Shown here one piece after another: positions 20,404 to 21,968 of a DNA stretch of 21,968 bases. Position numbers and translations under genes: made by a program. The stretch spans positions 1-21,968 of the forward strand of contig CAYRWY010000040.1 of the NCBI GenBank assembly GCA_964427955.1, written 5' to 3'. Under the pieces are notes generated by a model that was not told the origin of the DNA, did no database searches, and saw nothing but the letters and a program-made list of their open reading frames with translations. How positions within the stretch are numbered: position 1 is the first letter of the stretch; each line of letters begins with the position of its first letter. This DNA comes from JACRBK01 sp964427955. GTDB lineage: Bacteria; Chloroflexota; Anaerolineae; Aggregatilineales; Aggregatilineaceae.

Positions 20404-21968
20404 ATGAGCACCGTGCAGCGGATCGACATCTACCCAACCCACCAACACGGGGAATTCAAACTCCGCCCCGGCAAGCCGCTCCCCTTTGGAGCGAGCACCG
20501 TGCCGGGCGGGGTGAATTTCTCGATCTATTCCAGCCACGCCACGTCGTGCACGCTGGTGCTGTTCGAGCAGGGCGAAGCCCAGCCCATCGCCGAAATCCC
20601 CTTCCCGGACGAGTTCCGTATCGGCAACGTCTTTTCGATGATCGTGTTCGGCCTGGACTACGAGACCACCGAATACGGCTTCAAGATGGACGGGCCGTTC
20701 GACCCGGAAGAGGGGCACCGCTTCGACAAGAATAGAATCCTGATGGACCCCTACGCCAAGGCGATCAGCGGGCGGAACGTTTGGGGCGTCCAGCCGGATT
20801 GGAACGACAGCTACCAGCACCGGGCACGACTGGTCTACGACGATTTCGACTGGCAGGACGACCGCCCGCTCGAAACGCCCATCGAAGACCTGGTCTTCTA
20901 CGAGATGCACGTGCGCGGCTTCACCCGCCACGCGTCGTCGGGCGTCAAGAATCCGGGCACGTTCGCCGGGATGCGGGAGAAGATTCCGTACCTCAAGGAA
21001 CTGGGCGTCAACGCCGTCGAACTGCTGCCGGTCTACGAATTCGACGAGTTCGAAAACAGCAAGCCCAGCCCGATCACGGGCGAGCTGCTGATGAACTACT
21101 GGGGCTACAGCACGGTCGGATTCTTCGCCCCCAAGGCGGGCTACGCCGCGACCGGACGCCTGGGAATGCAGGTGGACGAGTTCAAGACGCTGGTCAAAGA
21201 ACTGCACAAAAACGGGATCGAGGTGATCCTCGACGTGGTGTTCAACCACACCGCCGAGGGCAACGAACACGGCCCGACCATCTCGTTCCGGGGCCTGGAC
21301 AACAAAATCTACTACATGCTGACCCCAGAAGGCTACTACTTCAACTTCAGCGGGACCGGCAACACGCTCAACTGTAACCATCCGGTCGTGCGGAATATGG
21401 TGCTCGACTGCCTGCGCTACTGGGCCGCCGAATACCACGTGGATGGCTTCCGCTTCGATCTCGCCGCGATCCTGGGGCGCGATCAGAACGGCGCGCCGCT
21501 GCCCAATCCGCCGCTGTTGGAAGCCCTGGCCCACGATCCGATCCTCGCCAAGTGCAAGCTGATCGCCGAGGCGTGGGACGCGGGCGGGCTGTACCAGGTC
21601 GGATCGTTCCCGGCCTACGGGCGCTGGGCGGAATGGAACGGCAAGTACCGTGACGCGATCCGCCGCTTCATCAAAGGCGACGAGGACATGCTGGGCGACG
21701 TCGCGCAGCGCCTCCAGGGATCGCCGGACCTGTACGCTTTTCGCGGGCCGACGGCCTCGGTCAACTTCATCACCTGCCACGACGGGTTCACGCTGTACGA
21801 CCTGGTGGCCTACAACGACAAGCACAACGACGCCAACGGCGAAGGCAATCGCGATGGGGCCAACGACAACAACAGTTGGAACTGCGGCTGGGAAGGTCCG
21901 AGCACCGACCCGGGCGTCAATGCACTGCGCCGCCGCCAGATCAAAAACGCCGTCACGCTGTTGATGCT
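20404..21968 (+). CDS. glgX: Glycogen debranching enzyme, GlgX/isoamylase type (GH13), 3' end outside window
   Basis: Glycoside hydrolase family 13 enzyme that cleaves alpha-1,6 branch points in glycogen or limit dextrins. The first ~160 residues look like the CBM48 domain (LPFGASTVPGGVNFSIYSSH), followed by the catalytic barrel: YEMHVRGFT, VELLPVYEF, NYWGYSTVGFFAP and VILDVVFNHTAEG. Catalytic residues are in place: D352 in DGFRFDL (nucleophile), E389 in LIAEAWD (acid/base) and D460 in FITCHDGFTL (transition-state stabiliser). About 521 codons are inside the window; full-length members have about 650-750, so the C-terminal sheet is missing only because of the window edge. ATG 20404 is preceded by GAGAGCGGGCAG. 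The symbol is by family; isoamylase versus GlgX specificity cannot be fixed. Confidence 0.93.
   Translation, partial: MSTVQRIDIYPTHQHGEFKLRPGKPLPFGASTVPGGVNFSIYSSHATSCTLVLFEQGEAQPIAEIPFPDEFRIGNVFSMIVFGLDYETTEYGFKMDGPFDPEEGHRFDKNRILMDPYAKAISGRNVWGVQPDWNDSYQHRARLVYDDFDWQDDRPLETPIEDLVFYEMHVRGFTRHASSGVKNPGTFAGMREKIPYLKELGVNAVELLPVYEFDEFENSKPSPITGELLMNYWGYSTVGFFAPKAGYAATGRLGMQVDEFKTLVKELHKNGIEVILDVVFNHTAEGNEHGPTISFRGLDNKIYYMLTPEGYYFNFSGTGNTLNCNHPVVRNMVLDCLRYWAAEYHVDGFRFDLAAILGRDQNGAPLPNPPLLEALAHDPILAKCKLIAEAWDAGGLYQVGSFPAYGRWAEWNGKYRDAIRRFIKGDEDMLGDVAQRLQGSPDLYAFRGPTASVNFITCHDGFTLYDLVAYNDKHNDANGEGNRDGANDNNSWNCGWEGPSTDPGVNALRRRQIKNAVTLLM

Noticed and set aside
20149..21825. 558-aa minus-strand open frame opposite STAS and GlgX genes
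   Set aside because: Antisense to the GH13 catalytic motifs; the sense protein is unmistakable.

Overview
The window is a GC-rich bacterial chromosome segment with densely packed genes, short intergenic gaps and Shine-Dalgarno-led starts. No rRNA, tRNA, CRISPR array or insertion sequence was seen. Domain architectures (a response regulator fused to a thioredoxin-reductase-like flavoprotein, LtrA, AGE-like and SnoaL-like proteins) and short palindromic intergenic repeats would fit a Chloroflexota (Anaerolineae-like) bacterium. That placement is a guess from gene content, not from a marker gene.

Left part (1-5194): the 3' part of a sugar-phosphate transferase on the + strand converges on a four-gene minus-strand operon. 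In transcription order this is an LtrA-type membrane protein, a response regulator/thioredoxin-like/FAD-NAD(P) oxidoreductase fusion that has lost both CxxC motifs, a cyclic-nucleotide-binding-domain histidine kinase whose start overlaps the preceding stop by 4 bp (ATGA), and a small UBP-type zinc finger. This looks like a redox or energy-state two-component system whose output is a flavoenzyme.

Divergent control region (5195-5497): an AT-rich island in a GC-rich window. It holds a near-consensus sigma-70 promoter (TTGACA, 17 bp, TAGAAT) reading right, with A/T tracts just upstream and a roughly 94-nt leader.

Main block (5498-20388): nineteen consecutive + strand genes. A large DJ-1/PfpI protein and a ThDP-dependent decarboxylase-like enzyme lead. 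Ten NTF2-fold/SnoaL-like proteins follow (13 domains, three proteins being two-domain fusions and one carrying a signal peptide), interspersed with a 4-oxalocrotonate-tautomerase-like protein and an alpha/beta hydrolase. Then come a GMC oxidoreductase, a second DJ-1/PfpI protein, a VOC (glyoxalase-fold) protein, an unusual 611-aa AGE-epimerase-like protein and a STAS protein. There is no polyketide synthase, transporter or DNA-binding regulator among them. The inferred theme is chemistry on small carbonyl, enol or sugar-derived intermediates (ThDP C-C cleavage, tautomerisation, cyclisation/aldol, flavin oxidation, epimerisation). The pathway itself is not recognisable and could be new.

Right edge (20404-21968): the 5' part of a GlgX/isoamylase-type glycogen debranching enzyme with all three GH13 catalytic carboxylates visible. 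It follows the STAS gene at a 15-nt gap.

Boundaries inside the block are marked by a terminator-like hairpin (10731-10764) and by three kinds of short repeats at 14455-14482, 16932-17072 and 17674-17698. The block may therefore be several transcription units assembled next to each other.
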